Part shown: positions 36,494 through 43,448 of the stretch, in pieces
How the letters are laid out: every line of letters begins with the position of its first letter
How positions within the stretch are numbered: position 1 is the stretch's first letter
Source of the DNA: Zavarzinia compransoris
Lineage (GTDB): Bacteria > Pseudomonadota > Alphaproteobacteria > Zavarziniales > Zavarziniaceae
Length of the DNA: 64,000 nucleotides
Assembly (NCBI RefSeq): GCF_003173055.1
Contig: NZ_QGLF01000002.1
Coordinates: forward strand, 322 to 64,321
Direction: 5' to 3'
The notes under the pieces: generated by a model
Told to the model about the DNA's origin: nothing
Seen by the model: the letters and a program-made list of their open reading frames with translations, nothing else
Databases searched by the model: none
Translations under genes and position numbers: made by a program

Positions 36494-37055
36494 ATTAAAG
36501 ACCTTTCAGGAAACGAACCACACTTCATACAACCCTATCCTCGCCAATCCGCGTTGCCAGCCTTAAGCTGGATGTAACTTCCTTCTGCGGGATGGGCCGC
36601 CCACCCGCGCTAAGCTCCGCGTCGGAATGTATCGCGATGCCGCGTAGCTTGTTCCGCTGCATCCTTGACCTGGTTGACGATCAACGTCCAGGAAGGTCAT
36701 GCCCTCGCTGAAAGCGGGGGCAGATCGCCCGAGGAGTCGACAAGGAAAACATGCCCTTAGCGTTGTAAAATGGGCTGGAGGCATGCCATCGCGTGCCGCC
36801 ATGATAGTCGGGGATACCGATCGTGCCATGGCAACTGCTATCGCAACGGCATGCAGCCTTCCGGTTGAAGCGGACTTAGGTTATTCTGTCAACAATCGGG
36901 GGCGGATGGGCCGACGAACTGGAAAATCCGCATGAGCATGGTGAATGCCTCGGATCCCTCGGTCTCTGACGCCGATCCGATTGGTGGAGCGATCTCCAAT
37001 TTCTCCCTGAATGCGAGACGACAGGCCGCCGCCAAGAGAAAGCATTAAAGTGGTC
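36494..37055. other. Non-coding gap upstream of phosphoglucose isomerase
   Basis: About 560 bp with no supported gene; open frames here show no family features or ribosome sites. The stretch at 36640-36760 reads like decayed coding or IS DNA on the minus strand but could not be assigned. The isomerase promoter should be near the right end. Confidence 0.35.
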
Positions 37056-38375
37056 ATGAGTTTTCTTCAGACCGACGCTGCGGCGCGGGGGTTTACCCAG
37101 TCCATCGAGGATTGCGCTGGGGGCGCGGTCAACGGTTCCGCTCTCGACCGTCGTCTGACAGAGACACGGGCGATCGTGGCACGGCTTGCGGATCAGACCA
37201 GGACCGGCGCCCTCCCGCATTTCACGATCCCCTATCGCATCGACGATCTCGATCGCCAGACCGAAATAGCGACCCGAGTCGCAGCCGACTGTAATCAAGT
37301 CGTTTTCCTCGGCACCGGCGGTTCCTCGCTCGGGCCGCAGGCAATCGCCCAATTGGTGCAGACGCCGTTCGGTGGCCCGGCGGGCCGCCCCCGCCTCGGC
37401 TTCCTCGACAATCTCGACGCGATTAGTCTTGCCGCGTCTCTCGATACGGGGGACATCGCAAACACCCATTTCCTCGTCGCCTCCAAATCTGGCAGTACCG
37501 CCGAGACGATCACCCAACTCCTCGTTGTCATCGATGCTCTGGAACAGGCGGGGTTTCGCCGGGATTCGATCGGCAGGCGCTTCACAGTGATCACGGAGCC
37601 TCGGAGCAACCTGCTTCGCAATTTGGCCGAGCGTTTTGGTGCCACCGTGATCGATCATGATCCCGATCTCGGCGGCCGCTACGCGGTGCTGTCGGTCATC
37701 GGCGCTCTGCCCGCGCTGATTCTTGGACTGGACCCGCGTGCGCTTCGCCGCGGCGCGGCACGAACGTTTGAACAGAACATCAACGCCGCCGATCCGATGC
37801 TCGCGCCGGCCGCCGTCGGCGCAGCGGTCTCGATCGCGGCTGCCGATAGCGGGCTGCCGCAGACCGTGTTTTTCGGCTTTGGTGACCGACTCGAACGCCT
37901 CGCCGCCTGGTGGCGCCAGCTCTGGGCGGAAAGCCTCGGCAAGCACGGCAAAGGCACAACGCCAATTACCGCGATTGGCCCCGTCGATCAGCACAGCCAG
38001 CTTCAGCTTTACCTCGACGGGCCGGCAGACAAGCTCTTCACCGTGGTTGATCTGGCAACCAAGGGCCAGGGGGGCGTCGTTCGCGCCGACCTCGCCGATG
38101 ATCCGAGCCTCGCCTTCCTGGCGGGCCGGCATATTGGCGACGTTGTCGCCGCCCAGGCACGGGCGACCGCCGATACGCTGGTGAAGTTCGGCCGCCCCGT
38201 GCGCCGCCTGACCATCCCGCATTTCGACGTCGAGGCCTTAGGCAGCCTATTCATGCATTTCACGCTGGAGACGATCGTCGCCGCCGCCTTGCTGAATGTC
38301 GATCCTTTCGATCAGCCGGCGGTCGAGGACGGCAAGATCCTGACCCGCCAGTATCTGATGCAGGACAAGGCCTGA
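37056..38375 (+). CDS. pgi: Glucose-6-phosphate isomerase
   Basis: A protein of about 439 residues with two SIS domains. Visible motifs are GTGGSSLGPQAIAQL, VASKSGSTAETITQLL and AESLGKHGKGTTPITAIGPVDQHSQLQLYLDGP, which contain the substrate-binding and catalytic regions of PGI. It interconverts glucose-6-phosphate and fructose-6-phosphate, feeding sugar-nucleotide synthesis. This is the shorter alphaproteobacterial type. The start is ATG 37056 (MSFLQTD) or ATG 37011; neither has a strong ribosome site. Its presence on the island suggests precursor supply for the polysaccharide, beside any chromosomal copy. Confidence 0.9.
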   Translation: MSFLQTDAAARGFTQSIEDCAGGAVNGSALDRRLTETRAIVARLADQTRTGALPHFTIPYRIDDLDRQTEIATRVAADCNQVVFLGTGGSSLGPQAIAQLVQTPFGGPAGRPRLGFLDNLDAISLAASLDTGDIANTHFLVASKSGSTAETITQLLVVIDALEQAGFRRDSIGRRFTVITEPRSNLLRNLAERFGATVIDHDPDLGGRYAVLSVIGALPALILGLDPRALRRGAARTFEQNINAADPMLAPAAVGAAVSIAAADSGLPQTVFFGFGDRLERLAAWWRQLWAESLGKHGKGTTPITAIGPVDQHSQLQLYLDGPADKLFTVVDLATKGQGGVVRADLADDPSLAFLAGRHIGDVVAAQARATADTLVKFGRPVRRLTIPHFDVEALGSLFMHFTLETIVAAALLNVDPFDQPAVEDGKILTRQYLMQDKA

Positions 38376-38452
38376 ATGCATAGCGGCGCGGCATGAGGGC
38401 ATCACGCCTTGGCGCATCCGCCGTCTCTCCAAGGCGATTGGATCGCGGAAAC

Positions 38453-38581
38453 TCACTTGTCGATGTTGTCGCCTTCAAGGGTGCGATCCTGAAGGAGGTC
38501 CTTGATGAAATGCTGCCGGTTCCAGACCAGGCGGCCGATATACATCTCGTTGTTGAGGATGCCGTTCGCGGTCACCCCTGA
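38453..38581 (-). pseudogene. Serine recombinase fragment
   Basis: On the minus strand this reads GVTANGILNNEMYIGRLVWNRQ...LEGDNIDK and a stop, matching the recombinase domain that follows the resolvase domain in large serine recombinases (GILNNELYIGRLVWNR type). Both ends are cut. The following 38582-38747 is unassigned sequence, with a DVDDAGVVFASVVDGRLHAA-like frame of unknown origin. Confidence 0.65.
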
Positions 38582-38747
38582 AGGCAAGGACGTCGACGAT
38601 CTGCGACCCATCGGTGATCAGCGCGGCGATAGCTGCGTGCAGTCTGCCGTCGACGACTGAGGCGAAAACGACACCAGCGTCATCGACATCAAAATCGCCG
38701 AAGAAGGCCTTGGTGTCCAGGCGTTGACGGGTGCATCGACCTCATAT

Positions 38748-39020
38748 TCAGAAGAGACCTGATGGCGCTTGTCGGTCATCTTTGTCGTCCTTCAGGACTT
38801 TGTCGATTTCAGCGAGCATGAAGGCGCGCAGCTCGGGCGGCGTTTCCTCTATCGCATAGACCTTGCGGGGATCGCTGTTGGTCAACCGCTCATCGTCATC
38901 GATGCTCATCAGCACGAACCTCGGTTTGCGATACTGCGTGATCTGCACGGGTGCTTTCGCGGCGGCGGATGTGACCGTCCGGATATCCTTGAGCAGGTTG
39001 TTGGTGGAGAAGGTTTTCAT
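38748..39020 (-). CDS. Phd/YefM-family antitoxin (orphan)
   Basis: A 90-residue protein: MKTFSTNNLLKDIRTVTSAA (DNA-binding start), then APVQITQYRKPRFVLMSIDD, the typical Phd core, and an acidic-basic tail (KDDKDDRQAPSGLF). The downstream stretch where a toxin gene would be is not a recognisable toxin, so it is orphan here. It resembles the antitoxin near the left end of the island. The short upstream stretch with TCGATAATCGGGAATTATCGA at 39039-39059 is an imperfect palindrome and may be its own operator. Confidence 0.75.
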   Translation of the reverse strand: MKTFSTNNLLKDIRTVTSAAAKAPVQITQYRKPRFVLMSIDDDERLTNSDPRKVYAIEETPPELRAFMLAEIDKVLKDDKDDRQAPSGLF

Positions 39021-39038
39021 GGGCGGCCTCGATACTGT

Positions 39039-39059
39039 CGATAATCGGGAATTATCGAC
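39039..39059. promoter_or_regulatory. Palindromic operator candidate upstream of the antitoxin
   Basis: A TCGATAAT / ATTATCGA inverted repeat with a five-base spacer, about 20 bp before the antitoxin start. Phd-type antitoxins usually repress their own promoter by binding such palindromes, so this is a good operator candidate by position and symmetry. Confidence 0.55.
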
Positions 39060-39113
39060 AATGTGGCCGGAAAGTGAGTGTGAAGACGTCGCGCAGGCCC
39101 CTACCCTGCCCGA

Positions 39114-39761
39114 TCAGCTCGCGCGTGCGTCCGGCAAAGGACTGCCGGCCAACCAATGTCGGACCACGGTCTGATAGTCGACGAACGGCAGGTCGTCGTC
39201 GTGCCCCAGCCGGTCCTGGATGGCGGGAAGATCTACCAGGAAGCGCTGATAGTGGGCAAATACGCCGGCGCCACCAAGGACGGCGGTTCCTGCCCCTGCG
39301 TGGGTGGCGAGCCAGTTGCGTACCTTCGTGACCACGTTGCGCGGGTCATCCTTATGGGCCTGGATGTCGTTACCGGCAATGTCCGAAATGAATCGCTGGT
39401 AGCGGTGCCTCTCGGTGTCGAGGATCAAGGCAATCTTGCGTTGCTGGACCGTGCCGCCATATGCTTTTGCCCCGAGAAACAGCCCCAGCTCCAGCGGCAT
39501 ATTGAACCGAGCCAAGCCGCTGTCCGGATCCACACCGGCCCTACTGATGTCGTGAATGCCATAGGGGGTTTCGCGGATAATGCCGACGATCTTAGCCAAG
39601 CGCGACTGCGCCGAATCCTCGATCTCCAGGGCCATGCGAACCTGATAGCCGAGCGCCATCACGGTAAATACGATAGCCTGGTAGAGTGGACGGTAGGCAT
39701 CGTCGAAGGGACAGTTCAGGAAGACTTCCGGGAGCGGACGCTTCCCGGCTTGGTTAGCCAA
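39114..39761 (-). CDS. FNCPFD-motif protein, possible defence effector
   Basis: A 215-residue protein. It starts with VFLNCPFDDAYRPLYQAIVF, then MALEIEDSAQSRLAKIVGII, YGIHDISRAGVD, ARFNMPLELGLFLGAKAYGG and RYQRFISDIAGNDIQAH. This set is shared by widespread bacterial proteins that I recall without an assigned function and that are reminiscent of TIR or nucleotide-deoxyribosyltransferase-like folds. That fold link is inference. A TTG start at 39761 overlaps the stop of the upstream 71-residue gene, with GGAG about ten bases before. The location among toxin-antitoxin genes at an island end suggests a phage-defence or stability role. Confidence 0.6.
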   Translation of the reverse strand: MANQAGKRPLPEVFLNCPFDDAYRPLYQAIVFTVMALGYQVRMALEIEDSAQSRLAKIVGIIRETPYGIHDISRAGVDPDSGLARFNMPLELGLFLGAKAYGGTVQQRKIALILDTERHRYQRFISDIAGNDIQAHKDDPRNVVTKVRNWLATHAGAGTAVLGGAGVFAHYQRFLVDLPAIQDRLGHDDDLPFVDYQTVVRHWLAGSPLPDARAS

Positions 39762-39969
39762 GGGCCGCTTGCTCCTTTTCACGCCTCTCCGCCAGTACGG
39801 CGGCCACCGCGGCTGCGATCGCCCGGCGCCGTGCCGGCTTCGGCTGGAGGCGCGGTTCAACGACGACGAATTCCGTCCCGGTGACTTCCGCGGCCTCCCG
39901 CAAGGTGACGACGCGATAGCCCGGCGCCGACCTAGCCGTGTGGTACGTTTTTACCTTTCGATTTGCCAT
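39754..39969 (-). CDS. Small basic protein paired with the FNCPFD protein
   Basis: A 71-residue protein, rich in Arg and Ala, reading KVKTYHTARSAPGYRVVTLREAAEVTGTEFVVVEPRL and then a helical basic tail. No family was recognised. It overlaps the next gene by 8 bp (TTGGCTAA), so the two are translated together. It could be a DNA-binding regulator or a partner protein. The 390-bp gap upstream carries an IS-end-like repeat. Confidence 0.5.
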   Translation of the reverse strand: MANRKVKTYHTARSAPGYRVVTLREAAEVTGTEFVVVEPRLQPKPARRRAIAAAVAAVLAERREKEQAALG

Positions 39970-40041
39970 CGCTCACTTGTCCCATCCAGATGATGAAAAG
40001 ATAAGGCTCCCCGCCCTGTGCTGCAAGGGACATGGTCCTCT

Positions 40042-40101
40042 TGCGGATTCCGACGAAGCTGGCCAGGTATTCCAATCAATCACCGGCCCCTTGTTCCGAT
40101 T
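40042..40101 (+). repeat. 60-bp repeat, second copy of 17390-17449
   Basis: TGCGGATTCCGACGAAGCTG and the following bases match 17390-17449 with only a few differences. It contains repeated ATTCCGA words, as seen in the multiple terminal repeats of some insertion sequences. A weaker relative (TGCGGATTCCGACGCTATCC) is at about 41569. The rest of the gap at 39970-40359 has no gene. The source element is unknown. Confidence 0.65.
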
Positions 40102-40359
40102 TGAAATCAGCCCCTTTGGGGTGTGAACCTGGGTCGTCAGGGATGTTGTCGCGTGGTCGTGGTGTGGATCAAACGGTTGGTGAAGAAGCCTCGGCCATGA
40201 CGACGCGCAGCGCCCCCGTAGGCGGCGAAGCGCAAGGTGCGGGAGGTGCCTGTGCACCCACCGGGATAACCCACGTAAAGTCGATGACGGGGATCCCGCA
40301 GGGCTGGAAATTTTTACCATGACGCGCTACATGACTATCTACATGGTCAGGAGCGAGAC

Positions 40360-40599
40360 ATGGATGCGATCAGTCTGGCTGATGCCAAGGCTCGTCTGAG
40401 CGAGTTGATCGCTCGGATCGAGGCTGGTCACTCCATCGACATCACCCGCGGCAAGCCGGTTGCGCGACTCATCGCGGTGGTCAGGCCACGCAAAGCCATC
40501 GATGCCGCGCTGCTTCAATCGCTGACAGCAGGGATGCCGCCGCAGCCCCAGAGTGCCGCCGACCTCGTGCGCTTGATGCGGGATGGCGATCGCTACTGA
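40360..40599 (+). CDS. Phd-type antitoxin of a PIN-domain pair
   Basis: A 79-residue antitoxin: [20 protein letters not shown], then [14 protein letters not shown], the standard Phd/YefM fold, followed by a flexible C-terminal part ([25 protein letters not shown]) that would neutralise the toxin. It overlaps the start of the PIN toxin gene by 17 bp, giving a coupled operon. It would repress its own promoter, which lies in 40300-40359. It sits near the right attachment site, a typical place for an island-stabilising module. Confidence 0.88.
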   Translation: MDAISLADAKARLSELIARIEAGHSIDITRGKPVARLIAVVRPRKAIDAALLQSLTAGMPPQPQSAADLVRLMRDGDRY

Positions 40600-41023
40600 T
40601 GATCATCTCGACACATCGCTGATCGTCGCGGCGCTCTCCAACGAAGCGATGACGCCGCGCGTTCAAACCTGGTTGGCGGAGCAGGATCCGGCGCAGTTCC
40701 TGATCAGCGATTGGACTGTCGCGGAGATATCCTCCGCCATGGCGATCAAGCTGCGGACCGGACAAATCGGCCTGGAACAGCGCGCGGCGGCTCTCGCCAT
40801 GTTCAATCAGCTGGTCGCCGAGAGCCTCACCGTGCTGCCCGTAACAAACGGGCAGTTGCGGGCTGCTGCGAACTTTGCTGGACAACATACCCTCGGGCTT
40901 CGGGCCGGCGACGCGCTGCATCTTGCCATCGCATCGGAAAACGGCGCGCGGGTGCATACGCTCGACCAGCGGCTTGCCGAAGCTGGCCCGGCGCTCGGCG
41001 TACCGACTGCTTTATTTGCTTGA
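40583..41023 (+). CDS. PIN-domain toxin (VapC-like)
   Basis: A 146-residue ribonuclease of the PIN family. Acidic active-site residues are visible: Asp in [14 protein letters not shown], Glu in [12 protein letters not shown] and Asp in [17 protein letters not shown]. Free toxin would cleave RNA and stop growth; the antitoxin encoded just upstream blocks it. The start ATG at 40583 lies inside the antitoxin gene. Loss of the island would release the toxin, so the pair may act as an addiction system. Confidence 0.88.
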   Translation: MAIATDDHLDTSLIVAALSNEAMTPRVQTWLAEQDPAQFLISDWTVAEISSAMAIKLRTGQIGLEQRAAALAMFNQLVAESLTVLPVTNGQLRAAANFAGQHTLGLRAGDALHLAIASENGARVHTLDQRLAEAGPALGVPTALFA

Positions 41024-41055
41024 ACTCCTGATCGCTGGGGCACGAGGAGATAGAG

Positions 41056-41196
41056 ATGGAAACCGCGAATTTCCCTCCCGACTACATGGCTGCCGGTGCC
41101 ACCGAACGCGTTGCCAAAGCAACGGAGGCAACCCGCCAAGCGTTGAAAGCTCTGGCGACTGTCTGTGTGTGTTGCACCAGATTCCATCGGCATTGA
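41056..41196 (+). CDS. Very small ORF with strong ribosome site
   Basis: A 46-residue frame (METANFPPDYMAAGATERVA ... CVCCTRFHRH) with GAGGAGA seven bases before its ATG. The helical Ala-rich start resembles phasin-like N-termini, but it is too short to judge and the Cys-rich end looks accidental. It may be a truncated gene at the island edge. Confidence 0.3.
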   Translation: METANFPPDYMAAGATERVAKATEATRQALKALATVCVCCTRFHRH

Positions 41197-41298
41197 TGCG
41201 CCAAGTTGTTCCCTAATTCAGCACAAATTCTCACACATAAAATTTTCTGTGACGAATATAGCAATAAATATCAAATAGATAGAGATTCAACAATCTGC

Positions 41299-41345
41299 CT
41301 CATAACCTGAAGGCCGTCAGTTCAAATCTGGCCCCCGCAACCAAA
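41299..41345 (+). repeat. attR: duplicate of the tRNA-Met 3' part
   Basis: An exact 47-bp copy of 72-118. The sequence before it does not continue as a tRNA, so this is a half-tRNA scar. It marks the right boundary of a 41.2-kb island. Host sequence resumes after 41345. Confidence 0.9.
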
Positions 41346-41346
41346 T

Positions 41347-41381
41347 AAAGCCCGCACAAGCAATCGCTTGGCGGGCTTTTT
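41347..41381 (+). terminator. Rho-independent terminator, probably the original tRNA terminator
   Basis: AAAGCCCGC pairs with GCGGGCTTT around a 15-base loop, ending in a T run. It stands right behind the duplicated tRNA end. In an uninterrupted chromosome it would follow the tRNA gene directly. Confidence 0.88.
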
Positions 41382-41615
41382 GTTGTCTTTCCAATCCGCC
41401 CAGCCGAGCCCGTGGAAGCGACGTGGAAGCACCACAGAGGAAAGCGTGGCGTAGATGGTAGCGGCAATACGTCGCAGTAGGCATCATCGGCCGAACTGAC
41501 CTGACCCCCGTGCTTCATCCAGCTGGAAGCAGAGATCCGTGGTTAGTGTAGTGGCCCCCTCTACATGCGGATTCCGACGCTATCCGGGGTATTCCGATTT
41601 GGAGCCGGCCACCGT

Positions 41616-42017
41616 TCATGCCCCAACGGAAAACAGGAAGCGCCCGATGCACACCAGCTTGTTTTCCAGGCGTAGTTGTACCGAGACGGTGGTAATGCGC
41701 CTCCCCGTCCGCACGACATTTGGCACGGCGCAAATCGTGCCGGCGAAAGCCGGCCGCAGGTAATCGAAGGTAAGCGTGGAGCAAGTCGGCAGCTCACCCC
41801 TCCCCAAGGAGCGTGCCAGATGAGTAGCTGCAACCACTTCGCCAAAGCTGGCAAGAACGCCACCATGGAAAGTCCGGATCATGGGGTTGCCGACATGAAC
41901 TTCGCAAAAATCCATGAAGTAACGAGTCTTGCCGTCCACGGTCTCCTCGGTCAATCCCAGAAACTGATGAAAAGGTACCGCCGTACACTCCGGCATTTCC
42001 CGCGCCAATTCCGTCAT
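41616..42017 (-). CDS. PaaI-type hotdog thioesterase
   Basis: A 133-residue single-domain hotdog protein. The segment IRTFHGGVLASFGEVVAATHLAR fits the HGG catalytic motif of acyl-CoA thioesterases (PaaI/YdiI group), followed by the STLTFDYLRPAFAGTI beta-strands. It would hydrolyse a CoA thioester; the substrate is unknown. Its ATG overlaps the stop of the upstream thioesterase gene (ATGA), so the two are made together and may form a heteromer. This is the first intact gene after the island. Confidence 0.85.
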   Translation of the reverse strand: MTELAREMPECTAVPFHQFLGLTEETVDGKTRYFMDFCEVHVGNPMIRTFHGGVLASFGEVVAATHLARSLGRGELPTCSTLTFDYLRPAFAGTICAVPNVVRTGRRITTVSVQLRLENKLVCIGRFLFSVGA

Positions 42018-42478
42018 GCTGCACTCCCTTGCGTCGAGTCGAACGCCGGCCCCAGGGTATCGATGGCAAAGGAGCCGGTAACCGTTGCAAGCGGCGTCTT
42101 GTTATCTAGCGCATAGCCTCGGCCGGCGATAAAGGCGACACTGTCCGTCCGGTCGATGCATTCGACCACCGCACGCAGGCCACTGCCCGCCGGAATAGGA
42201 CGCAGGTAATCGACGCGCAGGTCGATGGTGGCGATCGGCCGGAGTGAGCCGAGCGCGGAGAAGATGGCCAGTCCGCACGTCGTGTCGAGCAGAGTCACCA
42301 AGGTGCCCCGGTGCAACGCTCCGCGGCCATCGGCCAGCGTCTCGGAAAACGGCATCGTCATTTCAGCCTTGGCGTTGGCCACTGCCACCACATCGATGCC
42401 GAAGGCGTTGAACAGCGGATGCTGTTTGCCGAAAAATGCCTTGGCAATGGCGGCAGCATGGTCCAGTTCCGGTTTCAT
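42014..42478 (-). CDS. Second PaaI-type hotdog thioesterase
   Basis: A protein of about 154 residues with the hotdog motif GALHRGTLVTLLDTTCGLAIF (the HxG site is altered to HRG) and TIDLRVDYLRPIPAGSGLRAV. It lies directly upstream of a paralogue and overlaps it by 4 bp. The start is ATG 42478 with AGGAGG ten bases upstream; ATG 42487 is too near that site. The two proteins share the same fold but differ in the catalytic loop. Role: CoA-thioester hydrolysis, substrate unknown. Confidence 0.82.
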   Translation of the reverse strand: MKPELDHAAAIAKAFFGKQHPLFNAFGIDVVAVANAKAEMTMPFSETLADGRGALHRGTLVTLLDTTCGLAIFSALGSLRPIATIDLRVDYLRPIPAGSGLRAVVECIDRTDSVAFIAGRGYALDNKTPLATVTGSFAIDTLGPAFDSTQGSAA

Positions 42479-42489
42479 ATGCGACATGC

Positions 42490-42631
42490 CTCCTTCGCTG
42501 TGTCTCGCTGCGCATAATATCGCCGTTCTGCCTCGACCGGGATATATCCGATCGGCTCTAGAAGACCGAGATTGTTGAACCAGCCCACCTATTCGAGGGG
42601 CGTGAACTCGACGGTCTCGAAGGAGCGCCAC
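42490..42631 (-). pseudogene. IS3-family transposase 3' remnant
   Basis: On the minus strand it reads WRSFETVEFTPLE, a stop, then VGWFNNLGLLEPIGYIPVEAE and RRYYAQ, the C-terminal end of IS3-family OrfB (DDE integrase). The stop and missing 5' part show decay. It lies directly upstream of the thioesterase pair. The remaining 42640-42800 is not assignable. Confidence 0.75.
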
Positions 42632-42803
42632 GGCCTTGTAGAGGCCGTTGGGCGATGGGAGTGCGCATGAAGTGGACCGGCCGCGTTGCAAAGTGGCGTT
42701 GAGGATCTTGACGATCCCACCTTGGCAGACGCCCTTCTCGACCGCCTCGTTCACAACGCCCAGGGTTGGGTGAATCGGCTGGCGGCAGCCGGCGAAAGAT
42801 GGG

Positions 42804-42860
42804 GTGACAAACAATCATTTTGGTGTATGTGGCCGCCAATATGAATATTTATCGGTCGTC
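42804..42860 (+). promoter_or_regulatory. Duplicated leader, copy 1
   Basis: The motif GTGACA-AAC/AATCAT followed by GCCAAYATGAATRTTTATCG and GGTCG recurs at 43351-43408. Both copies lie 40-50 bp upstream of start codons of envelope-type proteins. The shared AT-rich core may be a promoter or operator. Confidence 0.55.
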
Positions 42861-42897
42861 AAGCCCCTGCCCTGGCGGGGGGGAGGGGAATAGAGCG

Positions 42898-43044
42898 ATG
42901 CACTTCCTGAACACACTGTCGAACAGCAGCCCAGGGGCCATCCTCGACGAAGTCCTGTTCTTCATCGACACGGGCCCCGGCTATGTGGTGACCGTCATCG
43001 GCCTTTTCCTCGTCTGGTTCGCCTGGCGAGCGCTGATGAAATAA
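42898..43044 (+). CDS. Small single-helix membrane protein
   Basis: A 48-residue protein, ATG 42898, preceded by GGGAGGGGAA. It starts MHFLNTLSNSSPGAILDEVL and ends with one hydrophobic helix (YVVTVIGLFLVWFAWRALMK). It is too short to assign a family. Its leader is a copy of the one in front of the repeat protein at 43449, so the two genes are probably controlled alike. The 43045-43350 stretch after it has no recognisable gene. Confidence 0.55.
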   Translation: MHFLNTLSNSSPGAILDEVLFFIDTGPGYVVTVIGLFLVWFAWRALMK

Positions 43045-43350
43045 GTAGTGGCGCCCGTCGCCCGGCCGCTTGAACGCGAACTGACGCTGTGTCGCCAGAA
43101 GCGCTTCGAAGCGCGCGTCCGCGCCGCCTGGCTTCGCCACGATGCCCATGTCGAGGATACCGACTTCCGTGTCGTCCATGGCCTCGCGTGGCGGGCTCCT
43201 CCTCAAGCTCGCCCGTTGCGACTGGATCCGCGAGCGCCATGGAGAAGGCGCGGGAACCAGACCAGAGGCGTGGGCGGCGTGACTCAAATCAACTCGCCTC
43301 CGACAACCCCGGCGCGGTTCAAATTGGCTGGCGGCACCAGTGCAAACCAA

Positions 43351-43408
43351 GTGACAATAAATCATACCGGGTTATATTGTTGCCAACATGAATGTTTATC
43401 GGTCGGTC
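43351..43408 (+). promoter_or_regulatory. Duplicated leader, copy 2
   Basis: The second copy of the 42804-42860 leader, containing GTGACAATAAATCAT, GCCAACATGAATGTTTATCG and GGTCGG. It is followed 41 bp later by the start of the repeat protein gene. GGTTATATTGT near 43370 is a plausible -10 region. Confidence 0.55.
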
Positions 43409-43448
43409 GACAAAGTTCCTGCCGCAGTGGGGCGTAAGGGGGTCTAAA

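Noticed and set aside
36563-36829. An 88-codon minus-strand frame upstream of pgi
   Set aside because: No family, no ribosome site, and a Pro/Arg/Ser composition typical of shadow frames.
41300-41518. A 72-codon minus-strand frame ending in GARFELTAFRL over attR
   Set aside because: This string is a translation of the tRNA 3' part and is a known type of false protein.
43048-43300. Coding-like stretch after the small membrane protein
   Set aside because: Frames on both strands were read, but none gives a recognisable protein or start; it may be old IS DNA.
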